Assembly: GCA_041390305.1 (NCBI GenBank)
Contig: JAWKQE010000003.1
Location: 225,457 to 289,456, forward strand
DNA from: JACKCR01 sp041390305
GTDB taxonomy: Bacteria; Eisenbacteria; RBG-16-71-46; CAIMUX01
Direction: 5' to 3'
Length of the DNA stretch: 64,000 nt
Positions 1-8,561 of this stretch are shown piece after piece (the stretch's first letter is position 1; each line of letters starts with the position of its first letter). The notes beneath the pieces are model-generated. The model was not told where the DNA came from and did not search any database. It saw only the letters and a list, made by a program, of their open reading frames with translations. A program made the translations under genes and the position numbers.

Positions 1-985
1 TTCGGATGGGCCCTGCTCATCGGCGGGAGCGGCTCCGGGATCGAGATCACCGGGAACACGATCGGTCTCAATGCAGAAGGGAGCCTCTCCTCGGCAGGCG
101 TGATCGGTATCGACGTCGGTGCGAGCACGAACTCGACCATTTCGGACATCACGATCGGCGGGCTCGGAGCCGGAGAGGCAATACGATCGCCGGACACCGG
201 TTCAACGGCATCTCGGTCGCTGCGAACGTTCCGCAGGCTCGGATCGCTGGGAACTCGATCTACGCCAACAGCGCGCTCGGGATCGACCTTCTCTCGAGCG
301 CCGGTGTCTACGGTGTCACCACGAACGATCCGGGTGACGGCGACACGGGCGGCAACGGCCTCCAGAACTTCCCCGAGATCGCGACAGCGACGGCCGTCGG
401 CGGAAGCGTCGAGATCGAGGGCGCGCTCCACAGCCTCGCGTCCCGCGACTACACGCTCGACTTCTTCGCGTCGGAGGAGTGTGACGGCAACGGGTACGGC
501 GAAGGGCGGCTCTACCTCGGCTCGTCGGTCGTCACGTCGAACGGGTCCGGTGATGCCGACTTCTCCGTCGTTCTTCCGGCGGTGGTCGGGGACGGTTGGG
601 TCGTCACCGCGACCGCGACGCTGGAACCGATCGGAGCGACTTCGGAGTTCTCGCAGTGCGTGACGATCGAAGGTGGTAGTACGTCTTCCACGCCTCTCGA
701 CGTAGTGGTCTCGGGGATCCGGCTCGGCGCGAGCGTTCCGAGCCCGTTCCGGACGACGACGACGGTACGCTACGAGCTTCCTCCGCAGGCGAGGTGATCG
801 ACGTCTTCGACGCGGGTGGAAGGCTCGTGCGGAACCTCGAACGCGGCGAGCGCGCGGCGGGCGCGCATGAAGCCCAGTGGGACGGGCGGGATGGCCGTGG
901 CGAGCTCGTCTCCGCGGGCGTCTACTTCTACCAGCTGGTTGCGGGCGGCGAGCGTCTCACGCAGAGGACTCTCCTCGTCAGGTAG
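1..985 (+). pseudogene. Right-handed beta-helix secreted protein, C-terminal part, frame-broken
   Basis: The gene enters from the left edge, so its N-terminus is missing. Three frames must be joined to read it. Frame 1 (positions 1 to about 170) gives beta-helix rungs such as ITGNTIGLNAEG. Frame 3 (about 175 to 780) gives GNTIAGHRFNGISV, GNSIYANSALGIDL and a beta-sandwich segment with DFFASEECDGNGYGEG. Frame 2 (about 782 to 985) gives the FlgD-like tail with IDVFDAGGRLVRNL and GVYFYQLVAGGER. Each junction (about 165-178 and 780-790) is explained by one small indel, and protein similarity runs straight across both. This is the normal ending of secreted pectate-lyase-like or NosD-like proteins that carry a sorting tail. 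Whether the breaks are real or consensus errors cannot be decided here. Probable role: extracellular or surface-attached protein; substrate unknown. Confidence 0.6.
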
Positions 986-1320
986 TCGCGAGTTCGTCCG
1001 TGCGGTGGACGCGCGGCCCGCGCGTCCGGCAACGAGCCGGCAAGCGCGCGGGCCTCGACGGACACCGCAGGCGAATCCGCTGAGGTGCCGCGCGTCGGCA
1101 GCAGCGCGTGACCCGACACGCGACATGCGCTCCGGAGAAACGGGGCTCCGTCTGACCGGACGGGGCCCGATTCGTTCCCGCCGAGCCGCGATCCGATGTA
1201 TCAGCGCCGCAGTCCCACCTCTCAAGGGAGGTGCGGGGGCGCGCTGGCGTGCGGAAGCCCCTCCCATCCACGAGGAAGGCTCGTGGCGAGCCGAGGAACA
1301 CCGCAAAGCAGGAGGACAAC
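986..1320. other. Gene-free stretch upstream of first PQQ-propeller gene
   Basis: No convincing gene is present. A GC-rich hairpin (8-bp arms at about 1149-1156 and 1163-1170, no T tract) may help end the preceding gene. The end of the stretch contains the strong ribosome binding site AGGAGG at about 1310-1315 for the gene starting at 1321. The 5' leader is rich in short inverted repeats, but it matches no RNA class that I recognise. Confidence 0.4.
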
Positions 1321-2781
1321 ATGCACCTTCCTCGTCGAGTCGATCGTTTTGTCAGGCAGGGGATTAGCGCTCCGGTGGGTACTCTCGTCCTGGCGGCCGG
1401 AGTCCTCACCGCGCTCGCAGTGGACAGCCCCGCGGCGGGTCTTCAGAACAGCGCATGGCCGATGCTCCAACGGAACGCGGAGCACGAAGGCCGCACCATG
1501 GCTCCGATCTCGAGCTCTCCCTCGATCGTTTGGAGTCAGGCCGTGACGGACTCGACGGAGTACTCGTCGCCCGCGATCGACCTCTCCGGGAACCTGTACA
1601 TCGGAGACGTCGGGGATCGTCTCACCAAGGTCAGCCCTCAGGGTACGGTCATCTGGAACTACGACACCGGCGGCAATCTCCGGCGGTCGTCCCCGGCAAT
1701 CGCCGACGATGGAACGGTCTACGTCGGCTCCTCGGATGGCGTGCTGCACGCGGTGAACTCCGATGGAACGCAGCGGTGGACGTTCACCGCAGGTGGACCG
1801 ATCAAGACGTCGCCCACGGTCGGAGCCGATGGCTCGATCTACTTCGGTGCCGACGACGGGGTCCTCTACTCACTCGACACCGCCGGCGCGATGCGCTGGT
1901 CGTACGCCACGAGCGACACGATCCGTTCCTCGCCGGCCATCCTCTCGGACACGCTGGTCGTCGTCGGAAGCAACGACGGAGGGGTCTACGCGCTCCGCAC
2001 GGACGGAACGTTCCGTTGGAACGGCTTCACGGGCGGTCCGGTCAAGGCGGGAATCACGGTGGGTCAGGGAGACGACATCTTCGTCGCGTCCCAGGATCGT
2101 TTCCTATACGCCCTGCGCAAGCACGGGGCCCTCAACTGGTCGATCTTCACGGACAATACACTGCGTACCGCTCCTTCGATCGGTATTCGGGGCGACATCT
2201 ACCTGGCGCAGTCGAACGAACTCTTCTGCTATGCGGACGATGGCGACACGTCGTGGGTGGCTACGCTCCCGGCGGAGATCCTGGGCACCCCGATCGTGCA
2301 CACGAATCCGCCGGATTCACTCGAGACGGTGATCGTCGGGGCGGAGGACGGCTCGCTCTATGGGCTCGTCGACGGCGACATCGTCTGGTCCGTCGCTCTC
2401 GGCGGGGCGATCCGCGGCGCCGCCGCGGTCGGTGCGGACGGCACCATCTACGTCGGGGCGAACGACGGCCGGATCTACGCGCTCGGGGATGCCCCGGCGG
2501 GGCTGGCGGACGGCACCGGGGCTGGGTGGAAGCTGCAGGTCGGCCCGAACCCGTCCGTGCCCGGTCAGTCGATCTCCTTCCGAAGCCCAGATGGGACGGA
2601 CGGCCGTCTCCTCTTCCTGGACCCGGCCGGAAGGCGGGTCGGGGAGGCCCAGCTGAGAGACGGTGCCGGCGTCTGGGACGGCAAGGGGGCTGACGGTCGG
2701 GACGTGGCTCCGGGTGTCTACTTCTACCGCCTGGAAGCTGGCGGCTCGACCGGGTCGGGCCGGATCATCCGGGTACGGTGA
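1321..2781 (+). CDS. Secreted PQQ-like beta-propeller protein with FlgD-like C-terminal tail
   Basis: A 486-residue exported protein. ATG 1321 is chosen over the longer open frame because AGGAGGACAAC precedes it directly and a signal peptide (about residues 1-40) follows. Residues about 45-405 hold repeated outer-strand motifs of PQQ/quinoprotein propellers (SSPAIADDGTVYVGS, GSIYFGADDGVLYSL, GTIYVGANDGRIYAL). Residues about 405-486 are a FlgD-like beta-sandwich with WDGKGADGRDV and GVYFYRLEAGG. No PQQ-enzyme catalytic residues or dehydrogenase-specific features are evident, so a structural or binding role (as in BamB-like propellers) fits better than an enzyme. It is a close paralogue of the gene at 4543 and lies upstream of a glycosyltransferase, which suggests a part in surface-glycan assembly; that is inference. 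Confidence 0.85.
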   Translation: MHLPRRVDRFVRQGISAPVGTLVLAAGVLTALAVDSPAAGLQNSAWPMLQRNAEHEGRTMAPISSSPSIVWSQAVTDSTEYSSPAIDLSGNLYIGDVGDRLTKVSPQGTVIWNYDTGGNLRRSSPAIADDGTVYVGSSDGVLHAVNSDGTQRWTFTAGGPIKTSPTVGADGSIYFGADDGVLYSLDTAGAMRWSYATSDTIRSSPAILSDTLVVVGSNDGGVYALRTDGTFRWNGFTGGPVKAGITVGQGDDIFVASQDRFLYALRKHGALNWSIFTDNTLRTAPSIGIRGDIYLAQSNELFCYADDGDTSWVATLPAEILGTPIVHTNPPDSLETVIVGAEDGSLYGLVDGDIVWSVALGGAIRGAAAVGADGTIYVGANDGRIYALGDAPAGLADGTGAGWKLQVGPNPSVPGQSISFRSPDGTDGRLLFLDPAGRRVGEAQLRDGAGVWDGKGADGRDVAPGVYFYRLEAGGSTGSGRIIRVR

Positions 2782-2814
2782 CGTTCGGTAACTGGTTCAT
2801 ACTGTGATGGTTAT

Positions 2815-2846
2815 CGGCCCCCAGGAGGCTCGTCCTCCGGGGGCCG
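2815..2846 (+). terminator. Strong GC hairpin after PQQ-propeller gene
   Basis: Arms of 8 bp (2815-2822 and 2839-2846) continue as a further 5 bp after a one-base bulge, closing a small loop. No clear T tract follows. It sits 34 bases after the stop codon of the propeller gene, so it is probably a transcription terminator or an RNA-stabilising hairpin. Confidence 0.55.
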
Positions 2847-3024
2847 TCGAGTTTCGCTCGATCTCCTGCAATGCGCCCGCCCCCGCCCCGCCCCCGTCCC
2901 CGCCAGCACCTCACGCACGGCGAACAATTCCAACATCCTCGTATCAGGTCGGTTTGCGCACCGCTCTAGAAGTCGACACCGCGCCGGTGGGCGCCACGTG
3001 ACTGAACTCCAGGGGAGATGACAC

Positions 3025-4413
3025 ATGCCGGAACCTCGCTCCATCAGCCGCCGGGTGCTCATGTACTCCCACGACACGTTCGGACTCGGTCACCTCACCC
3101 GCACGCTCCGCATCGCCGAGGCGATCCAGGCGCGCTACAGCAACGTTTCGATCCTCATCCTCTCCGGGCTTCCTGTGGCGCCGTACCTGCCACTTCCTCC
3201 GCGCACCGACCTGGTCAAGCTGCCGTCCGTCCTCAAGTCCGGACCCGAGCAGTACCAGTCGCGGGACCTGGACGTGGACTTCAAGCAGATCCGGGCCATC
3301 CGCAGGAGCGTGATCAAGAGCACGGCCGAGACCTTCCGGCCCCACGTCTTCCTCGTGGACAACGTGCCGCTCGGGATGAAGGGCGAGATCCTGCCCACGC
3401 TGGAGCTCCTACGCGGAAAGGCGAAGTGCGTCCTCAACCTGCGCGACATCCTGGACGAGCCGGACGCGATCCGGGAGCGGTGGAGTGACGATGGTGTCCA
3501 CGCCGCCCTCGACCGGTTCTACGACGCGATCCACGTGTTCGGTGACGAGCGGATCTTCGACGCGATCGAGGCGTACGGCCTGCCCGTAGAGAAGACGCAG
3601 ATGCTCGGGTACGTCACTCCGAACGACCGCGTGCCGTCCTCCGCGCTTCCGTTCGTCAACGGTACGGCGCGTCCGCGCAAGGTCCTCGTGACGGCGGGGG
3701 GCGGCGGTGATGGACTTCCTCTTCTCGAGTCGGCGATCTACGGCCTGGCCGAGGTCCACGAGCGCGGCGAGTACGAGATCGACATCGAGGTGGTGACGGG
3801 TCCTCTCATGGAGGACGAGGCACGCAAGACCCTGCTCGTGGCCGCCGCACAGGCAGGGGCGACGGTCCTCGAGTTCGTACCGGACATGCCGGGCCGCATG
3901 CGGTCATCGGACCTCGTCATCGCGATGGCCGGCTACAACACCTGCTCGGAGATTCTCTCCTGCGGCGCGGCCGCTCTTCTCCACCCGCGCACCCATCCTC
4001 GACTGGAGCAGAAGGTGCGGGCGGATGCGTTCGAGTCGCTCGGTCTGGCCCGTGCTCTGCCCGGTGGAGAGCCGTCTCCGTCCGCGATCGCCGATGCCGT
4101 GGACGCGATCTTCCGTGACGGTCACCGTCTCGACGAAAGCGCGCTGCCCATGCTCTCCGGCCAGCGCCGGTCGGCCGAGGCTCTCTCCGCTTGGCTGGAG
4201 CCGACCTCCGAGAGTGACCCGGCCCCCGCTGGTGGTGGTCGGATGCGCATCGAGGATGGTGGTACGGACGTGTCGGGCGGGCTCCTCGCTCAGGCGTTCT
4301 CCGTTCCCACGGGCCGGGTGGATGGAAAGGTCTCCAGAGCGTCTCGGCGCCGGATCGGCCTCCGGTCCACCTGGGTGCCGCCATGGCCCGGAGCGATCGC
4401 AGCCTCCGTCTGA
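3025..4413 (+). CDS. COG4671-type (MurG-like, GT-B fold) glycosyltransferase
   Basis: A 462-residue cytoplasmic protein starting at ATG 3025 after GGGGAGATGACAC. The N-terminal motif MYSHDTFGLGHLTRTLRIAE is the hallmark of the COG4671 predicted glycosyltransferases, which are distant relatives of MurG. The C-terminal half shows VLVTAGGGGDG (about residues 220-230) and a nucleotide-sugar binding region with AMAGYNTCSEILSCGAAALLHPR, typical of the family 28 C-terminal domain. It probably transfers a sugar from a nucleotide donor to a lipid-linked or surface-glycan acceptor; donor and acceptor are unknown. The last 60 or so residues are Arg/Pro-rich, not family-like, and of uncertain relevance. 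It lies between two PQQ-propeller paralogues and upstream of the triple glycosyltransferase. Confidence 0.85.
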   Translation: MPEPRSISRRVLMYSHDTFGLGHLTRTLRIAEAIQARYSNVSILILSGLPVAPYLPLPPRTDLVKLPSVLKSGPEQYQSRDLDVDFKQIRAIRRSVIKSTAETFRPHVFLVDNVPLGMKGEILPTLELLRGKAKCVLNLRDILDEPDAIRERWSDDGVHAALDRFYDAIHVFGDERIFDAIEAYGLPVEKTQMLGYVTPNDRVPSSALPFVNGTARPRKVLVTAGGGGDGLPLLESAIYGLAEVHERGEYEIDIEVVTGPLMEDEARKTLLVAAAQAGATVLEFVPDMPGRMRSSDLVIAMAGYNTCSEILSCGAAALLHPRTHPRLEQKVRADAFESLGLARALPGGEPSPSAIADAVDAIFRDGHRLDESALPMLSGQRRSAEALSAWLEPTSESDPAPAGGGRMRIEDGGTDVSGGLLAQAFSVPTGRVDGKVSRASRRRIGLRSTWVPPWPGAIAASV

Positions 4414-4542
4414 TCGGGCAGCGGCACGCGGACGGTCCGGACGTGCCTGGCCTCCACGATCTGACGCGATCGTCGGATCAACGAACCGAGCATTGGACAC
4501 AAACATCGAGGGCGGAACCGCCCCGAGAGGAGACTACGCATC

Positions 4543-5997
4543 ATGTGGGACGCGCGGGCGGAGCTTGGACGATTCGCAATCACTGGAACGGTGGCCTGCG
4601 TGCTTGCAGCAGCTGCGTTCGTCTGCGCCCAATCAATCGCGATGGCTGCCGGCCCGCAGGACAGCGCGTGGCCGATGTTCCACCGGAATGCGAAGCACGA
4701 GGCTCGTTCGACCCAGCCGATCGCGAACTCGCCCTCGATCCTCTGGTCCGCTCCACTCACCGGGGCCGCCGAGTTCTCTTCGCCGGCCATCGACATCGAC
4801 GGCAACATCTACGTGGGCGACCTCGGCGAGCACCTCAACAAGTTCAGTCCGGACGGAACGCTCCTCTGGTCGTTCGACACCGGTGGCAACCTGCGTCGCT
4901 CGTCTCCCGCGATCGCCGATGACGGGACGGTCTACGTCGGGTCTGCCGATGGCCATCTCTACGCCCTCCATGCTGACGGATCGCTCGACTGGACCTTCCA
5001 GGCGGGAGCGGCCGTCAAGACGTCCGCGACGATCGACGGCGAGGGCAGCATCTACTTCGGCGCCGACGACGGGAAGGTCTACTCCGTATCCCCGGCCGGT
5101 GCACTGGAGTGGTCCTACGCGACGGGAGACACCGTTCGCTCCACGCCGGCGGTCCTCGACGATGCGTTGATCGCGTTCGGCAGCAACGACGGTGGCATCT
5201 ACGCGCTCGACACCAGCGGCGCACTCGTTTGGAACGGATTCACCGGTGGCCCCGTGAAAGCGGGCTTCTCCTTCGGCCAAGGTGGGGACTTGATCGCTCC
5301 TTCGCAGGACGGATTCCTCTACGCGCTGAGCCCGTCCGGCTCCCTTCAGTGGTCCGTCCTGACCAACAACTCGCTCCGCTCGACGCCTGCGATCGGCATC
5401 ACGGGCAAGATCTACGTGCCGGTCGACGACGAACTCCACTGCTACCACGACGACGGCAACCTCAGCTACTCGGTCGCACTCGGAGGCAAGATCTTCGCGT
5501 CGCCCGCCGTCTACACGGACCTGTCCGACTCGACGGAGACGGTCGTCATCGGCTGCGAAGACGGAAACGTCTACGGAATCCGTCTCGGCCAGATCCTCTG
5601 GACCGTCTCCGTGGGAGCACCTGTCTACTCGTCCGCGGCCATCGCGGACGACGGCACCATCTACTTCGGTGCGAACGACGGGAACCTCTATGCCATCGGT
5701 GGGGAGACCGCCGACGCGCCGGACTCGCCCGTCGTGCTCGAGGGGGGTGCGCCGCAGGTGCTGAGCCGGAACCCGGTCCGCTTCGGAAACTCCGTCTCCT
5801 TCCGGCTCCCGAGTGGGGCCGACGGGTTCGTCTCGATCTTCGACACCTCGGGCCGGCTCGTGCGCTCTCTCGCGGCGCGGGAGGGCGAGGTGAGCTGGGC
5901 CCCAGGCGCCGACGACGCCCTTGCGGGCGGCGTCTACTTCTTCCGCTGGGACGACGGCCGGCAGTCCGGTGACGGCCGCGTCGTCGTCGTTCGGTGA
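4543..5997 (+). CDS. Secreted PQQ-like beta-propeller protein with FlgD-like tail (paralogue of 1321-2781)
   Basis: A 484-residue protein. ATG 4543 follows GAGGAGACTACGCATC. A signal peptide covers about residues 1-37 (it ends near SIAMAAG), propeller repeats run to about residue 395 (SSPAIADDGTVYVGSADGHL, GSIYFGADDGKVYSV), and a tail with ISFDT-like strands ends in GGVYFFRWDDGRQ. Alignment by eye with the gene at 1321 is colinear over the full length, including QxSAWPM near the mature N-terminus, so the two arose by duplication. Its stop is close to the start of the small lipoprotein at 6009, suggesting a shared transcript. Like its paralogue it lacks visible enzyme motifs, and a scaffold or ligand-binding role is likely. 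Confidence 0.85.
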   Translation: MWDARAELGRFAITGTVACVLAAAAFVCAQSIAMAAGPQDSAWPMFHRNAKHEARSTQPIANSPSILWSAPLTGAAEFSSPAIDIDGNIYVGDLGEHLNKFSPDGTLLWSFDTGGNLRRSSPAIADDGTVYVGSADGHLYALHADGSLDWTFQAGAAVKTSATIDGEGSIYFGADDGKVYSVSPAGALEWSYATGDTVRSTPAVLDDALIAFGSNDGGIYALDTSGALVWNGFTGGPVKAGFSFGQGGDLIAPSQDGFLYALSPSGSLQWSVLTNNSLRSTPAIGITGKIYVPVDDELHCYHDDGNLSYSVALGGKIFASPAVYTDLSDSTETVVIGCEDGNVYGIRLGQILWTVSVGAPVYSSAAIADDGTIYFGANDGNLYAIGGETADAPDSPVVLEGGAPQVLSRNPVRFGNSVSFRLPSGADGFVSIFDTSGRLVRSLAAREGEVSWAPGADDALAGGVYFFRWDDGRQSGDGRVVVVR

Positions 5998-6008
5998 GGA
6001 AACCAGGG

Positions 6009-6728
6009 ATGAACACGCATCGTCTGAGGACATCGAGAAGGAACCCACACCGTCTCTCGTTCCTCGCACTCGGTCTCGTCACTATGTTGCTGCTCGGGGC
6101 GCCGGCCTGTTCGCCCGACTACCACGAAACCGTGGGGCCGACGGTCCCCGTCCCGAACCTCTTTGGAAGAGTGACGCGGGAAGGGGCGGCCGCTCCGGAC
6201 CTCAAACTCGCGATCGAGGACTCGGCGGAAGTGGAGCTGTCGGCGGCCCGGACGAACAGCGGCGGTTGGTTCGAGTTCGAGGAGGTTCCGGCCGGTGCGT
6301 GGACGGTACGGATCGACTCCCAGGAGCCCACGGACTTCGCCCGTCTCACCTATGAGTTCACATTCCTCGACCCGGAAGCCGGACTGACTCTCCCCGACCT
6401 GGAGATCGGGCTCGGCGAGTTCGACGTGAAGAAGCCGAACGAAGGCGCCCAGGAACCGGTCCCCGGCTTCTTTTCTCCCCTCGAGTTCCGGTGGAGCGGA
6501 CTCGGTGGTGAGAAGCAGATCCGGTTCTATCGGGACTCCGACGGGGCTCCCGTTTGGTTCAGCGCGAAGACGACGGCTGACATCGTGCGTTGGAACGGCA
6601 TCGGCAACCAGGGCGAGTTCCAGAACGTTTCCGTGCCGCCGGGTGACTACCGGTGGCGCATTCGAGTCGACGGAGCGGGCACGGTCCGTTACTACACGGC
6701 CTACCGGGCCCTGACTCTCGAGGAGTAG
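6009..6728 (+). CDS. Small probable lipoprotein with regulatory-like beta-sandwich domain
   Basis: A 239-residue protein. ATG 6009 is preferred because a purine-rich GAGGAAACCAGGG lies just upstream; an in-frame GTG at 5994 overlaps the preceding gene. The N-terminus has a basic stretch, a hydrophobic segment and LLGAPAC, a weak lipobox. Residues about 45-130 (NLFGRVTREGAAAPDLKLAI, NSGGWFEFEEVPAGAWTVRI) look like a carboxypeptidase-regulatory or transthyretin-like beta-sandwich. The C-terminal part resembles an Ig-like domain (PPGDYRWRIRVDG). It sits 11 bases after the propeller gene and 4 bases before the glycosyltransferase at 6733, so all three are probably cotranscribed. The function is unknown; it is possibly an envelope component of the glycan unit. 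Confidence 0.7.
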   Translation: MNTHRLRTSRRNPHRLSFLALGLVTMLLLGAPACSPDYHETVGPTVPVPNLFGRVTREGAAAPDLKLAIEDSAEVELSAARTNSGGWFEFEEVPAGAWTVRIDSQEPTDFARLTYEFTFLDPEAGLTLPDLEIGLGEFDVKKPNEGAQEPVPGFFSPLEFRWSGLGGEKQIRFYRDSDGAPVWFSAKTTADIVRWNGIGNQGEFQNVSVPPGDYRWRIRVDGAGTVRYYTAYRALTLEE

Positions 6729-6732
6729 CCCC

Positions 6733-8561
6733 GTGCGACTTGCTTACATTGCGAAGATGTTCCCGCGTGTCTCCGAGACGTTCATCGCGAACGAGATCAG
6801 AGAACTCGGCAGGCACGGAATCGACGTCCACGTCCTTTCGCTTCTGCCCACGACGGTGAAGAAGCTCTGGCCGGAAGTCGAGGACCTCGCCAACGGTACG
6901 ACAGTCGTTCCGGACCCGAGCGCCGACCGCTGGCATACGTTCTCCCTGCAGTTCCGTCTTCTCCGACGCCGGCCCGGTCGGTACGTGGCAGCATTCGCGC
7001 GATGCCTTGCCCGCCGTTCCTCCAGAGCCTGGAAGCGGTTCTTTCAGGCGGGCCATCTCCTCGACTACTGCGATGCGAACCAGATCGACCACATCCACGC
7101 GGCGTTCGCCCACACGCCGACCAGCGTTGCGTATTGGGTGAAGCGCCTCGGTGGTCCGGAGTTCAGCTTCACGGCCCACGCGAAGGACCTCTACCTGTCC
7201 GATCGGGATTCGATCCGGAACAAGATGGAGGCCGCCCGTTTCGTCTGGACGTGCACGGAAGCGAACGGTGTCTACCTGCGCGGCATCGGGAGCTCGACGC
7301 CGATCGAGGTCGGGTACCACGGAATCGATCTGACCCGGTTCGCGTGTACGTCGTGCGAAGCGGAGCGTGCGACGAGCGGATCACAGGCCTCGGCGACGCT
7401 TCGCATCCTCACCCTTTGCCGGCTCGTTCCGAAGAAGGGGCTTCCCCATCTCGTCGACGCGATCGGGGAACTCCGTCGTCGTGGCGTGTCCGGATTCGAG
7501 CTCGTCCTCGGTGGAGACGGTCCGGAGCGTCAGGGGCTGGAGGAGCAGGTCGAGCGGCTAGGTCTCGCCGGTACGGTCCGTTTCGTCGGTACGCTCCTCT
7601 CCGAACAGGTGCGCCAGGCCTACCGCGAAGCCGATCTCTTCGTCCTTCCGTGCGTCGTCCTCGAGAACGGCGATCGCGACGGGATTCCGAACGTCCTCGT
7701 GGAGGCGATGGCGACGGGCGTGCCTGTCGTGAGCACGCGCGTCTCCGGGATCCCCGAACTGATCGACGACGGCGTGTCGGGGCGACTGGTCGAGCCGGGC
7801 AACGCGCACGACCTGGCCGACGCCATCCTCGAGCTGCTCCGTTCGCCCTCGCTCCGGTCGAGCTTCTCCACGGCGGGGCTCGAGAAGGTGCGGGAACGGT
7901 TCGACCTCCACGGCAACAGCGGTCGACTCGCGGACAGGCTGCGGAGTCACCAGGCGGTTCGGCGCGTTCACTACGTGTCGCAGGATCTCGGCATCCCGGT
8001 CCGCGGACACAAGGGAGCGTCGGCTCACGTTCGGCAGATCGCCAATCAGCTCGCGAAGCGGAGCATCGCCGTCACCGTGATCTCCCCGGAGCCTGGGCCG
8101 GAGCCACCGGAAGGGAACGCGTTCGACCTCCCGATCGTGGAAGTGACTCCGCCTGCGTGGGCGACTACGTGGATGAAGCGGAGTGCCAAGGACACGTCGG
8201 AACGCCAGGTAAAGAAGGAAGCCCGTCGTCTTCTCCACAACCTGAACATGTTCGCCGCGCTCTGGCGGATGCCACGTCCGGACTTCGTGTATGAACGGTA
8301 CGCGCTCTGCGCCGTTGCGACGGGGCTCTACTGCAAGCTGCGTGGGATTCCCTGGATCCTCGAGGTGAATGCACCTCTCGCCGACGAAGAGGCGCGGTTT
8401 CGTGGCCTGCGTTGGGGGACTCTGACCCGCACTCTCGAACGGTGGTGTCTCCGCAACGCAGGCGCCGTCTTCGTGGTCTCCCATGCCCTCCGCCGGTGGG
8501 CTCTCGAACTGGGCGTGCACCCCGATCGTGTCACCACGCTTCCCAACGGAGTCGACCGGGG
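6733..8561 (+). CDS. Triple GT4 glycosyltransferase, 5' portion (module 1 and first half of module 2)
   Basis: GTG 6733 begins MRLAYIAKMFPRVSETFI, the typical opening of WcaL-like GT4 glycosyltransferases. Module 1 (residues about 1-400) has LCRLVPKKGL near 227, the acceptor motif FSFTAHAKDL, and the nucleotide-sugar binding EAMATGVPVVST near 323. Module 2 begins near residue 411 (VHYVSQDLGIPVRGHKGASA) and reaches LPNGVD near 604. There the frame is lost: GT4 proteins continue as LPNGVDxxRFHPD, and that continuation is present in the -1 frame. The switch falls in GGGG at 8558-8561, and one extra G would restore VDRGRFHPDL. In the frame as given, the sequence runs out of frame to a stop at 9021. 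Retaining glycosyltransferase activity on surface glycans is expected; the sugar specificity is unknown. Confidence 0.8.

Noticed and set aside
1140..1175. Possible riboswitch in the leader of the first PQQ-propeller gene
   Set aside because: The hairpins are short and GC-driven, and no conserved core of a known class (c-di-GMP, cobalamin, SAM, TPP) can be seen.
4633..6069. A 478-codon minus-strand frame opposite the second PQQ-propeller gene
   Set aside because: Its apparent repeats are just the complement of propeller repeats.
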